From Limnobaculum parvum (GTDB lineage: Bacteria; Pseudomonadota; Gammaproteobacteria; Enterobacterales; Enterobacteriaceae), in assembly GCF_003096015.2 (NCBI RefSeq), contig NZ_CP029185.2, forward strand, positions 836,501 to 900,500: a stretch of DNA of 64,000 bases, given 5' to 3'. The first letter of the stretch is position 1; each line of letters starts with the position of its first letter. Positions 1-9,831 of the stretch are shown here, one piece after another. The notes below the pieces were generated by a model. That model searched no databases, was not told the origin of the DNA, and saw nothing but the letters and a program-made list of their open reading frames with translations. The translations under genes were made by a program, and so were the position numbers.

Positions 1-3000
1 GGCGCAGTGGCTGCAAATTGAACTGGCAACTGAGTTAGGTATTGCTGCGAATATTGAGTTTCCGCTACCGGCATCGTTTATTTGGCAGATGTTTCAGCAG
101 GTATTACCCGAGATCCCGAAAGAGAGCGCATTCAGTAAAGATGCCATGACTTGGAAACTGATGTGGCTATTACCTTCAATGCTAGAGCAACCTGAGTTTA
201 TCGCACTATCGCGCTATTTAAGTGACGATGACGATCTGCGTAAGCGCCATCAGTTAGCGGGGCGTATTGCAGACCTTTTTGACCAGTATTTAGTTTACCG
301 ACCTGAATGGCTACGCAGTTGGGAGCAGCATGAGCTGGTTGACGGATTGAATGAGGCTCAGGTATGGCAGGCTCCCCTCTGGCGAGCACTGACCGAATAC
401 ACCCAGACTTTACAGCAACCAGGTTGGCACCGGGCAAACCTGTATCAACGCTTTATTGATACCCTTAACCATCCTGACTTTTCACCGAATAAACTCCCTT
501 CCCGAGTATTTATTTGCGGAATATCCGCGCTTCCGCCAGTGTATTTACAAGCTTTGCAGGCGCTGGGGCAGCACATTGATATTCACCTGATGTTTACCAA
601 TCCTTGTCGTTACTATTGGGGGGATATTCAGGATTATGCTTTTTTGGCTAAGCTCCAGGCTCGTAATCGAAATAAAATTAATAACAAACAGAATATTGCA
701 CTATTTCGCCAACCTGAACTGGCTGACACCCTGTTTGATGAACAGGGTCATCAGCAACTGAGTAATCCTCTGCTGGCCAGTTGGGGAAAACTGGGGCGCG
801 ATAACCTCTATCTACTGGCACAGTTGGATAAAATGCAGGAAGTTGATGCGTTCGTTGATATTGAACAAGAACGATTACTGCACCGTATTCAGCGCGATAT
901 TCTTCAGTTAGAGGATCGGACTATCGTGATTAACAGCCCGAACTCTCCGCTGAATAGTCAGGATAAACAATGGCTCGATCCCAACGATCGCTCTGTTAGC
1001 ATTCACGTTTGCCACAGCGCCCAGCGGGAAGTAGAGGTATTGTACGATCGGCTGTTGGCCATGCTGGATGATGATCCAACCCTGACGCTACGGGATATCA
1101 TTGTGATGGTGGCCGATATCGACAGCTACACGCCATATATTGAGGCGGTTTTCGGTAATGCACCGACAGAACGCTATTTGCCTTACGCTATTTCCGATCG
1201 CAGTGCCAGTCAGGCTCATCAGGTACTTACCGCATTTTTAATGCTGCTGGACTTACCTAGCAGCCGCTTTAGTGCCGAAGATATTCTGACTTTGCTGGAA
1301 GTGCCTGCATTAGCCCAGCGTTTTCAGATTGATGAAGATGGATTGAGAATCTTACGGCAATGGGTTGAAGAGTCTGGTATTCGTTGGGGGTTAGATGATG
1401 ACATGGTCAGCGATTTTAACTTACCGCCAACGGGGCAACATACCTGGCGTTTTGGTTTGACTCGCATGCTACTAGGCTATGCGATGGATAGTCAGAGCGG
1501 CGACTATCAGGGTATTCTGCCTTACGATGAGTCTAGTGGCCTGATCGCTGCTTTGGCTGGGCAATTGGCTGAGTTTCTGATGCAGCTATCCACCTGGCGT
1601 AAACGCCTAATGGAGTCTCATACCTTAACGGCATGGTTACCTTACTGTCATGAGCTGACGAAAGCATTTTTTATTACCGATTTAGAGACCGAGCCAGTAT
1701 TGGCCCTGATTGAGCAACAGTGGCAAAAGCAAATTGGTTTTGGTCTGGAGGCTAACTATAGTCAGAAAATTCCATTAACCGTTTTAAAAGATGATTTGGC
1801 TTCACGTTTGGACAATGAACGCATCAGCCAGCGCTTTTTAGCCGGCCCGATAAACTTTTGTACTTTAATGCCCATGCGCTCCATTCCTTTTAAAGTGGTA
1901 TGCCTGCTGGGAATGAATGACGGCGTTTATCCTCGTACATTACCTCCGTTGGGTTTTGACTTAATGGCAGAGCAACCGCGCAAAGGGGATCGGAGCCGAC
2001 GAGATGATGACCGCTACCTGTTCCTTGAGGCGTTGTTGTCCGCCCAGCAAAAACTGTTTATCAGCTACATCGGTCAATCTATTCAGGATAATAGCCCTCG
2101 CTATCCTTCTGTATTGGTCACGGAACTACTGGAGTACATCGCCCAAAGTCATGTACTGGCAGAAGATGTGGCTAGCGATCTGGAGAAGAGCGCCGAGGCG
2201 GTATATCAACATCTACTATGCCACCATGCTCGGGTCCCCTTTAGTGAGCAAAATTTTATCGAGGGTAGTGAACAGCAAAGCTACGCCAATGAATGGTTAC
2301 CGGCCGCAGAGCGGCGGGGCGTCGCTCATGGTGAGTTTGGTCGTCCGTTGGATGAAGTTGCTTTGGTACAGGTCGAATTGGATGAGCTACGCCGTTTTTA
2401 CCGTAATCCGGTACGGGCGTTTTTTCAGCAACGGTTGAATGTGAGTTTTACGCTGGATGAACCAGAGCTACCGGATGAAGAGCCATTTTTAGTCGAGAAC
2501 CTGCAACGCTATCAACTGAATACCCTATTGCTTAACTGCCTGATTGAAGAAAAAGATCCCGAACTGCTGTTTACTCGCTTTCGTTCTGCTGGCTCATTAC
2601 CGTTTGGTGCTTTTGGCGAGGTATTCTGGCAGGGTCAGATGCAGGATATGACTGAATTAGCAGAACGCATAAAACAGCAAAAATTGCCTTGTGACAACAT
2701 TGAGTTTGAAAAACGGATCGATGGTATTGTGGTTAACGGTTGGCTCAATCAGGTACAACAGGATGGTTTGTTACGCTGGCGTCCCGCTAAACTGACGGTG
2801 ACGGATGGTATATCCCTTTGGCTGGAACATTTGGTCTACTGTATCAGCGGTGGTCAGGGCGAAAGCCGGGTGTATGGTCGGGAGGGAACCGAGTGGCGTT
2901 TTGCCTCATTGAGTGTAGAAGAGGCAGAGAAACATCTTGCTGAGTGGTTGAAAGGGTATCAACAAGGGCTGAGTTCGCCGTTGTTATTGTTACCGAAGAG

Positions 3001-3256
3001 TGCATGGGCTTGGCTGGAAAGTTGCTATGATGTATCTGTCGGTCAGATTTGTTGGGATGAAACTATACAACAAAAAGCCAGGCAGAAGCTGATTCAGGCG
3101 TGGCAAGGAGGCTCACAGGTTAGCGGCGAGGGAGAAGACCCTTACTTGATGAGGATGTTCAGAGTATTGGACGACAAACATTACCAACAGATTATTACCG
3201 ACAGTCAGCCCTATCTATTGACGTTAATGCGTTATCGAATGGAAAAATCTGACTAA
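1..3256 (+). CDS. recC: RecC subunit of exonuclease V (5' end outside window)
   Basis: RecC is the Chi-recognising subunit of the RecBCD helicase-nuclease that processes double-strand DNA ends in the cytoplasm. The reading frame is already open at base 2 and reads AQWLQIEL and PLPASFIW, as in E. coli RecC, before the first internal Met at base 89. About 1084 codons are visible against 1122 residues in E. coli, so roughly 40 N-terminal residues lie upstream of the window. Typical stretches include KESAFSKD, VFICGISALPPVYLQALQAL and MPMRSIPFKVVCLLGMNDG. The TAA stop is at 3254-3256. It is followed by ptrA, recB and recD, the usual enterobacterial order. Identification is secure. Confidence 0.97.
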   Translation, partial: AQWLQIELATELGIAANIEFPLPASFIWQMFQQVLPEIPKESAFSKDAMTWKLMWLLPSMLEQPEFIALSRYLSDDDDLRKRHQLAGRIADLFDQYLVYRPEWLRSWEQHELVDGLNEAQVWQAPLWRALTEYTQTLQQPGWHRANLYQRFIDTLNHPDFSPNKLPSRVFICGISALPPVYLQALQALGQHIDIHLMFTNPCRYYWGDIQDYAFLAKLQARNRNKINNKQNIALFRQPELADTLFDEQGHQQLSNPLLASWGKLGRDNLYLLAQLDKMQEVDAFVDIEQERLLHRIQRDILQLEDRTIVINSPNSPLNSQDKQWLDPNDRSVSIHVCHSAQREVEVLYDRLLAMLDDDPTLTLRDIIVMVADIDSYTPYIEAVFGNAPTERYLPYAISDRSASQAHQVLTAFLMLLDLPSSRFSAEDILTLLEVPALAQRFQIDEDGLRILRQWVEESGIRWGLDDDMVSDFNLPPTGQHTWRFGLTRMLLGYAMDSQSGDYQGILPYDESSGLIAALAGQLAEFLMQLSTWRKRLMESHTLTAWLPYCHELTKAFFITDLETEPVLALIEQQWQKQIGFGLEANYSQKIPLTVLKDDLASRLDNERISQRFLAGPINFCTLMPMRSIPFKVVCLLGMNDGVYPRTLPPLGFDLMAEQPRKGDRSRRDDDRYLFLEALLSAQQKLFISYIGQSIQDNSPRYPSVLVTELLEYIAQSHVLAEDVASDLEKSAEAVYQHLLCHHARVPFSEQNFIEGSEQQSYANEWLPAAERRGVAHGEFGRPLDEVALVQVELDELRRFYRNPVRAFFQQRLNVSFTLDEPELPDEEPFLVENLQRYQLNTLLLNCLIEEKDPELLFTRFRSAGSLPFGAFGEVFWQGQMQDMTELAERIKQQKLPCDNIEFEKRIDGIVVNGWLNQVQQDGLLRWRPAKLTVTDGISLWLEHLVYCISGGQGESRVYGREGTEWRFASLSVEEAEKHLAEWLKGYQQGLSSPLLLLPKSAWAWLESCYDVSVGQICWDETIQQKARQKLIQAWQGGSQVSGEGEDPYLMRMFRVLDDKHYQQIITDSQPYLLTLMRYRMEKSD

Positions 3257-3265
3257 AAAAGTGAA

Positions 3266-3317
3266 CCCTCAGCGATCGGACTGTCCAATTTATCGTTGGA
3301 CGGTAGCGGGCAGAGGG
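3266..3317 (+). terminator. Hairpin between recC and ptrA
   Basis: CCCTC at 3266-3270 can pair with GAGGG at 3313-3317, and inside it GTCCAA (3283-3288) pairs with TTGGAC (3296-3301). The following bases are TAAGTTTTGCC, a weak T tract. It may be a recC terminator or a processing hairpin; the function is inferred from position only. Confidence 0.4.
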
Positions 3318-3412
3318 TAAGTTTTGCCTGATATGTGGGGCAGGTGCAACGATCCGCTATGTTGCCCATTGTCTGTATTAGTGGTTATTCGGTCATTCCA
3401 GAAGGAAATTTA

Positions 3413-6292
3413 ATGCGTAAGTTACATGCCTGGATCGCAGGCACCACACTGATGTTGTCTTGTTGGGCTCCTCTGGCATTTGCGGCTCAGGGGTGGAAGC
3501 CATTGCCTGAGGAAATACAAAAGAGTGTGGGAGATGCTCGTGAGTATCAGGCGATTAAATTAGATAATGGTATGACGGTATTACTGGTATCCGATAGTCT
3601 GGCCAGCAAATCGTTGGCGGCTCTGGCCTTACCGGTAGGTTCACTGGAAGATCCTGACAGTCAGTTGGGACTGGCTCACTATCTGGAACATATGGTTCTG
3701 ATGGGTTCAAAGCGTTACCCTGAGCCAGATAGCATCTCTGAATTTCTTAAAAAACACGGTGGCAGCCATAACGCTAGTACCGCATCTTACCGCACGGCAT
3801 TCTATCTTGAAGTAGAAAATGACGCACTGTCCCCGGCGGTTGACCGCCTAGCTGATGCCATCGCCGAGCCTTTGTTGGATCCGGTATATGCCGATCGTGA
3901 ACGTAATGCGGTGAATGCAGAATTAACCATGGCCCGTTCGCGTGATGGTATGCGTATTGGGCAAGTTGGCGCAGAAACCTTAAACCCTGCCCACCCAACG
4001 TCACGTTTTTCCGGCGGTAATCTGGAAACGCTAAAAGATAAGCCGGGCAGTAAATTGCAGGATGAACTGAACGCTTTTTATCAGCGTTACTATTCGGCCA
4101 ATCTGATGGTTGGGGTTTTATATGGTAACCAATCTTTGGCCGATTTAGCGAAGCTGGCGAACGACACTTATGGTCGAATCAGCAACCATAACGCGACGGT
4201 TCCAGCGATTACCGTGCCGGCAGCAACTGAAAAAGAGAAAGGGCTGATCATTCACTATGTGCCAGCCCAGCCGCGTAAACAGATGCGTATTGAGTTTCGT
4301 ATTGCTAACAATGTGGCGGAGTTTCGCAGTAAAACCGATACCTATATTAGTTACTTAATTGGTAACCGCAGTGAGAATACCCTGTCGGACTGGCTGCGTA
4401 AGCAAGGGCTGGCGGACAGTATTGGGGCTGGCGTTAGCCCAGTAGTTGACCGTAACGGTGGCATATTCAGTATTAGCCTTTCGTTAACGGATAAAGGGCA
4501 GGCTAATCGCGATAAGGTGATTGCGGCGATATTTGATTATCTGAAAATGATTCGTCAGGAAGGTATTCGCCAAGACTACTTTGATGAAATTGCCCATGTA
4601 TTAAAACTGGATTTCCGCTATCCATCCGTTACCCGCGATATGGATTATGTTGAGTGGCTATCAGATTCCATGCTGAATATTCCGATCAAAAATATTCTGG
4701 ATTCTGATTATCTGGCTGATAAGTACGATCCAAAAGCCATTGCTGCGCGTTTGGATGAAATGACGCCAGAGGCCGCACGGATATGGTTTATTAGCCCAGA
4801 TGAGCCGCACAATAAAACCGCCTATTTCGTCGATGCACCTTATCAGGTCGATCGGATAAAGCCTGAACAGATTGAAGGCTGGAAGGCCGAAGGGAAGCAA
4901 ATAACGCTGAGCCTCCCGGCGCTGAACCCGTATATTCCGGATAATTTTAAGCTGGTGGCAGAAAGTAAATCCAAAGAGCCCCAGTTAGTCCTGAATGAGG
5001 CCAATAATCGGGCGTGGTATATTCCAAGTGAATACTTTGCTGGCGATCCGAAAGTGAATGTGACGCTGGCTTTACGTAATGCTAAAACTCAGGACAGTGC
5101 TCGTAATCAGGTGATGTTTGCCCTAACGGACTATTTGGCCGAGCAGGCTGTATCTCAACTGAGTTATCAGGCCTCCGTTGGGGGGATCAGTTTCTCTTCT
5201 TCGGCGAATAACGGTTTACAGTTTTCTGCATCAGGTTTTAGTCAGCATTTACCCCAACTGGTGAGTGCTTTACTGGAGCAATACCGCAGTTTCACCATAA
5301 CGCCAGAAGAGCTGGAGCAAGCCAAGTCGTGGTATCGCGAACAGATGGAAGCGGCGGAAAAAGGCAAGGCTTATGAACTGGCACTACAGCCAGTCAAGGC
5401 GATTTCTCAGGTGCCTTACAGTGAACGTGATGAACGGCGTAAGCTAATGTCTGGCATCACCGTTGATGACATTCTTCAATATCGTAATCAACTGCTGACA
5501 AACAGTTCACAGGAAATGTTCGTGCTGGGTGATATGACCCAAGAACAGGTGAAAACCCTAGCGTTAAGCATCAGTAAACAATTGGGTTGTCAGGGTTCCG
5601 GCTGGTGGCGTGGTCAGAATGTGGTGGTGGAAAAAACTCAGCAGGCTAATCTGATGAAAGCGGGGAGCAGCACAGACTCGGCGCTGGCAGCGGTGTATAT
5701 CCCTGAAGGCTATGATGAAGTGCAAAGCATGGCTCGCAGCAGTCTGTTAACCCAGATAATACAGCCGTGGTTTTATAATCAGTTAAGAACGGAAGAGCAA
5801 CTTGGCTACGCGGTGTTTGTTTTCCCGATGACCGTTGGCCGTCAGTGGGGCGTAGGGTTCTTACTGCAAAGCAATAATCAGACTCCGGCTCATCTGGAAG
5901 AACGCTATTTGAATTTCTATCAAATGGCAGATAAGAAACTTTCAGCCCTTAACGATAAAGATTTCAATCAGTATCGCCAGGCGCTAGTGAATGAACTGGA
6001 ACAACGTCCACAAACTATGGATGAGGAAACGGCACTTTATCTGAATGATTTCAGCCGTGGTAATGACCGGTTTGATACACGTAAAAAGGTATTAGAACAG
6101 GTGAAAAAGCTGACCAAACAGGATATTCAAACCTTCTATCAGCAGGCGGTGATAGCGCGTAAAGGGTTAGCTGTACTGTCTCAAATTATGGGACAGGGCG
6201 ATCTGAAAACCCAATACGCGGAGCTAAAAGGTTGGGATGTGTATAAAGATGCCTCATCACTGCAAAAAACATTACCGGTGAAGGTTCAGTGA
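3413..6292 (+). CDS. ptrA: Pitrilysin (protease III), periplasmic zinc metallopeptidase
   Basis: This M16-family inverzincin degrades small peptides in the periplasm. The chosen ATG at 3413 follows a GAAGGAAA ribosome site and gives 959 residues (E. coli has 962). The frame also runs open upstream to 3335, but that would bury the signal peptide. The N terminus has a basic start, a hydrophobic core and a likely cut after AFA near residue 24. The inverted zinc motif HYLEH is at residues 89-93, with the third ligand Glu in NAVNAELTMA. The C-terminal half carries the inactive M16 repeat, with PWFYNQLRTEEQLGYAVF. It lies between recC and recB and its stop overlaps or abuts recB, as in other enterics. 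Confidence 0.96.
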   Translation: MRKLHAWIAGTTLMLSCWAPLAFAAQGWKPLPEEIQKSVGDAREYQAIKLDNGMTVLLVSDSLASKSLAALALPVGSLEDPDSQLGLAHYLEHMVLMGSKRYPEPDSISEFLKKHGGSHNASTASYRTAFYLEVENDALSPAVDRLADAIAEPLLDPVYADRERNAVNAELTMARSRDGMRIGQVGAETLNPAHPTSRFSGGNLETLKDKPGSKLQDELNAFYQRYYSANLMVGVLYGNQSLADLAKLANDTYGRISNHNATVPAITVPAATEKEKGLIIHYVPAQPRKQMRIEFRIANNVAEFRSKTDTYISYLIGNRSENTLSDWLRKQGLADSIGAGVSPVVDRNGGIFSISLSLTDKGQANRDKVIAAIFDYLKMIRQEGIRQDYFDEIAHVLKLDFRYPSVTRDMDYVEWLSDSMLNIPIKNILDSDYLADKYDPKAIAARLDEMTPEAARIWFISPDEPHNKTAYFVDAPYQVDRIKPEQIEGWKAEGKQITLSLPALNPYIPDNFKLVAESKSKEPQLVLNEANNRAWYIPSEYFAGDPKVNVTLALRNAKTQDSARNQVMFALTDYLAEQAVSQLSYQASVGGISFSSSANNGLQFSASGFSQHLPQLVSALLEQYRSFTITPEELEQAKSWYREQMEAAEKGKAYELALQPVKAISQVPYSERDERRKLMSGITVDDILQYRNQLLTNSSQEMFVLGDMTQEQVKTLALSISKQLGCQGSGWWRGQNVVVEKTQQANLMKAGSSTDSALAAVYIPEGYDEVQSMARSSLLTQIIQPWFYNQLRTEEQLGYAVFVFPMTVGRQWGVGFLLQSNNQTPAHLEERYLNFYQMADKKLSALNDKDFNQYRQALVNELEQRPQTMDEETALYLNDFSRGNDRFDTRKKVLEQVKKLTKQDIQTFYQQAVIARKGLAVLSQIMGQGDLKTQYAELKGWDVYKDASSLQKTLPVKVQ

Positions 6293-6294
6293 TA

Positions 6295-9200
6295 ATGAGG
6301 GTTACACAACCTTTAAGGTTAGAACCACTAACGCTCCCTCTGTTTGGGGAGCGTTTAATTGAAGCATCGGCGGGAACGGGGAAGACTTATACGCTTGCCG
6401 TGCTTTATTTACGTTTATTGCTGGGACTGGGGCAGCAGGCTGCTTATCCCCGTAAACTTTCGGTAGAAGAAATACTGGTTGTTACTTTTACCGAAGCCGC
6501 AACGGAAGAGCTGCGTAACCGCATTCGAGATAATATTCATCGTTTACGTATTGCCTGTATTCGTAATGACAGCAGCGATCCGCAGCTGTCGCAATTGCTG
6601 TCAGAGTTAGCGGATAAAGAGGAAGCTAGTGACTTGTTATTAGCCGCTGAACGCCAAATGGATGAAGCGGCAATTTATACTATCCACGGTTTTTGTCAGC
6701 GTATGCTGAGCCACAATGCCTTTGAATCAGGCGTTTTGTTTGAGCAATCGTTAATTGAAGATGAACTTCCTTTAAGGCGTCAGGCAGTAGCCGATTTTTG
6801 GCGTCGTCACTGTTATCCTCTGCCTTTACCGGTTGCACTCGCGATAAGTGCCGAGTGGAGTGGTCCTGAGCGTTTACTGGCAGACGTGATGCCCTATTTG
6901 CATGGGGAAGCTCCCCAACTGCGTCAGCCGCCGTCCCAAGATGATATTCTGCTGCGGCACCAGCAAATTGTTGAGCGTATCGAAGCGTTAAAACAGCAGT
7001 GGCGAGCGGCGTTTTCCGGGCTGGAATCATTAATCAGTCAGTCGGGCGTGGATAAACGCAGCTATAGCACTAAACATCTGCCGAACTGGCTGCAAAAAGT
7101 GAATTTGTGGGCAGAGCAGGAGACTCAAGATTACCAGCTACCGAAAGATCTGAATCATTTCCGTCAATCAGTGCTGTATGAAAAAACTAAAAAAGGTGAA
7201 GCACCGGTTGATCCCCTGTTTACTGCTATTGATCTGATCTATTCCGAGCCTTTGACCCTGCGCGATTTAATCTTATCCAAAGCGATAAGCGAAGTGCGCC
7301 TGTCGGTACAGCAAGAGAAGCGTCGACATGCTGAGATGGGGTTTGATGACCTGCTGAGCCGATTAGACTCCGCTTTACAACGCCCTGGCGCTGAGGCCTT
7401 GGCTCAAGCCATCAGGCTGCGCTATCCGGTGGCAATGATTGATGAATTTCAGGATACCGATCCACAGCAGTACCGAATATTTAATAAGCTGTATGGTGGT
7501 CGTGAAGATACCGGGTTATTACTGATAGGCGATCCTAAACAGGCCATTTATGCTTTTCGCGGTGCCGATATCTTCACCTATATGCAGGCTAGAAATGAAG
7601 TAAGTAACCACTACACGATGGAGACTAACTGGCGTTCTTCTGCATCCATGGTGAGCTCGGTGAATTACCTGTTTCAGCAACTGCCAGCCCCTTTCATTTT
7701 TCAGCAAATTCCTTTTATGCCGGTTAATGCGGCAGAAAAAAACCAGCATCTGAGATTTGAGTTGGATGGCGATAGCCAGCCTGCCGTCTCTCTGTGGTTG
7801 CAGCCGGGAGAAGGTTGTGGTCTTAATGAATATCAGCAGTTTATGGCCCGTTGCTGTGCGGTGCAGATTCGAGAGTGGCTGATTGCGGGTCAACATCAAC
7901 GCGCATGGTTAGTGAGTGCTACGCAGCGTCAGCCCGTGGTTGCGGCCGATATCGCTATTTTAGTTCGAACCGGTAAAGAAGCGTCACTGGTGAGGGATGC
8001 TTTAAACGCTTTAGGGATACCTTCTGTCTATTTATCCAACCGTGAGAGTGTGTTTACTACACCAGAAGCCAAAGACGTTCTGTGGCTATTACAGGCGGTG
8101 TTGTCTCCGGAAAAAGAGAGAACGCTACGTAGTGCTTTAGCCAGTAGTCTGTTGGGGCTGGATGCCCACCAGATTGATGTTATCAATCGGGATGAGCGGG
8201 AATGGGATAGGCTGGTAGAAGAGTTCAGCCGCTATCGCCAACTTTGGCTAAAACGCGGTGTTTTACCGATGCTGCGAGAAGTGATGTCACGGCGGCAACT
8301 GGCGGAAAACCTGCTGGTGACGCTGGGCGGAGAACGTCGTTTAACGGACATTATGCATATTGGCGAATTGTTGCAGGAAGCCTCATTAAAGCTGGAGAGT
8401 GAACACTCACTGGTACGCTGGTTAGCACAGCAGATTACTCAGCCTAACGATCGTTCAGATAGCCAACAGCTGAGGCTGGAGAGCGACCGCAATTTGGTGA
8501 GAGTGGTGACAATCCATAAATCGAAAGGATTGGAGTACCCACTGGTCTGGCTGCCCTTTATTTGTGGTTTCCGTCAGCAGAATCAGGCGCTTTATCACGA
8601 TCGCGAAACGTTCTCAGCCATGCTGGATTTGCAGCAAAGTGAGGATTCGCTAGCGTTGGCAGAAGAAGAACGACTGGCCGAGGATCTGCGTTTGCTTTAT
8701 GTGGCCATGACCCGCTCTATCTATCATTGCAGCATTGGTGTGACGCCGCTTTATTCCGGTAATCGGCGGCAGGGCAATTCTGATATACACCGCAGTGCAA
8801 TGGGATATTTGCTACAGCGCGGGCAACCTGGCAACGCTGCTTTTTTAGCTGATGCTTTGCAGATGTCGGCGCAGCACGATGGTATTCAACACCATTTGGC
8901 TGTAGAGATGGATGAGGCGCTGTGGCAAGATAATAAATTACAACCAGCGTTGCTGACAGCCCGCACGTTTACCGGCCAGCGGCAAAATAGCTGGCGCGTT
9001 ACCAGTTATTCAGGTTTGCAACAGCAGGGATCCTCCCATCACTACGACTTATTGCCGCGCTTTGATACCGATGCAGCAGGAGAAAAGGGAGATAGCCTAC
9101 CGCAACGGTTATCACCACATACTTTTCCGAAAGGCGCAGCTCCGGGAACGTTTTTGCACGATCTGTTGGAGAATCTCGATTTTACCCAACCGATAATCAG

Positions 9201-9831
9201 CGACCAACTGAATGAAAAAGTGCTATTGCAGGGGTTGGAAAGTCACTGGACACCTGTTTTGCAGCAGTGGTTAGAGACTATTTTATCTTCACCGCTAGAT
9301 GTGCAAGGAATCTGTTTAAACGATATTTCAGCCGCTGCTCGCCAGGCAGAGCTACAGTTTTATTTGCCTATTGGTCCATTGCTACAGGCGGAACGTTTAG
9401 ACGCATTAGTTAAGCATTATGATCCACTGTCTGCCCGCTGTCCTGAGCTGGTTTTTCGGCAGGTTCAAGGGATGCTAAAAGGGTTTATCGATCTGGTGTT
9501 TTGTTGGCAAGGTCGCTATTACTTACTGGACTATAAGTCCAACTGGTTGGGTGAAAGTGCCGAATCTTATACTCCACAGGCAATGGCTGATGCCATGTGC
9601 GATCACCGTTACGATCTACAGTATCAACTTTATTCATTAGCACTCCATCGCTACTTACGTCATCGTATTGCTGACTATGATTATCAGCGTCATTTTGGTG
9701 GCGTGTTCTATCTTTTTCTACGAGGTATTGAGAAAGATAAGCCAGGGCAAGGCGTATTTCATTGTCGGCCTGAATGGGCGCTGGTGGATGGGTTAGATCG
9801 CTTGTTCAGCGGTCAGGAGGAGATAGTCTGA
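6295..9831 (+). CDS. recB: RecB helicase-nuclease subunit of exonuclease V
   Basis: RecB is the 3'-5' superfamily 1 helicase and the only nuclease of RecBCD. With the ATG at 6295 the Walker A motif ASAGTGKT falls at residues 24-31. Later come DEFQDTDPQQYR (motif II), GDPKQAIYAFRGADIF (motif III), TIHKSKGLEYP (motif V) and LLYVAMTRS (motif VI). The C-terminal nuclease domain shows MLKGFIDLVF and LLDYKSNW, which hold the metal-binding Asp and catalytic Lys. Length, about 1178 residues, matches E. coli (1180). A GTG at 6289 overlapping the ptrA stop is an alternative start. Its TGA overlaps the recD ATG (TGATG), so the two are probably translationally coupled. Confidence 0.97.
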   Translation: MRVTQPLRLEPLTLPLFGERLIEASAGTGKTYTLAVLYLRLLLGLGQQAAYPRKLSVEEILVVTFTEAATEELRNRIRDNIHRLRIACIRNDSSDPQLSQLLSELADKEEASDLLLAAERQMDEAAIYTIHGFCQRMLSHNAFESGVLFEQSLIEDELPLRRQAVADFWRRHCYPLPLPVALAISAEWSGPERLLADVMPYLHGEAPQLRQPPSQDDILLRHQQIVERIEALKQQWRAAFSGLESLISQSGVDKRSYSTKHLPNWLQKVNLWAEQETQDYQLPKDLNHFRQSVLYEKTKKGEAPVDPLFTAIDLIYSEPLTLRDLILSKAISEVRLSVQQEKRRHAEMGFDDLLSRLDSALQRPGAEALAQAIRLRYPVAMIDEFQDTDPQQYRIFNKLYGGREDTGLLLIGDPKQAIYAFRGADIFTYMQARNEVSNHYTMETNWRSSASMVSSVNYLFQQLPAPFIFQQIPFMPVNAAEKNQHLRFELDGDSQPAVSLWLQPGEGCGLNEYQQFMARCCAVQIREWLIAGQHQRAWLVSATQRQPVVAADIAILVRTGKEASLVRDALNALGIPSVYLSNRESVFTTPEAKDVLWLLQAVLSPEKERTLRSALASSLLGLDAHQIDVINRDEREWDRLVEEFSRYRQLWLKRGVLPMLREVMSRRQLAENLLVTLGGERRLTDIMHIGELLQEASLKLESEHSLVRWLAQQITQPNDRSDSQQLRLESDRNLVRVVTIHKSKGLEYPLVWLPFICGFRQQNQALYHDRETFSAMLDLQQSEDSLALAEEERLAEDLRLLYVAMTRSIYHCSIGVTPLYSGNRRQGNSDIHRSAMGYLLQRGQPGNAAFLADALQMSAQHDGIQHHLAVEMDEALWQDNKLQPALLTARTFTGQRQNSWRVTSYSGLQQQGSSHHYDLLPRFDTDAAGEKGDSLPQRLSPHTFPKGAAPGTFLHDLLENLDFTQPIISDQLNEKVLLQGLESHWTPVLQQWLETILSSPLDVQGICLNDISAAARQAELQFYLPIGPLLQAERLDALVKHYDPLSARCPELVFRQVQGMLKGFIDLVFCWQGRYYLLDYKSNWLGESAESYTPQAMADAMCDHRYDLQYQLYSLALHRYLRHRIADYDYQRHFGGVFYLFLRGIEKDKPGQGVFHCRPEWALVDGLDRLFSGQEEIV

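Noticed and set aside
2004..2438. 144-aa frame within recC
   Set aside because: A shadow of recC in another reading frame; no independent ribosome site or recognisable domain.
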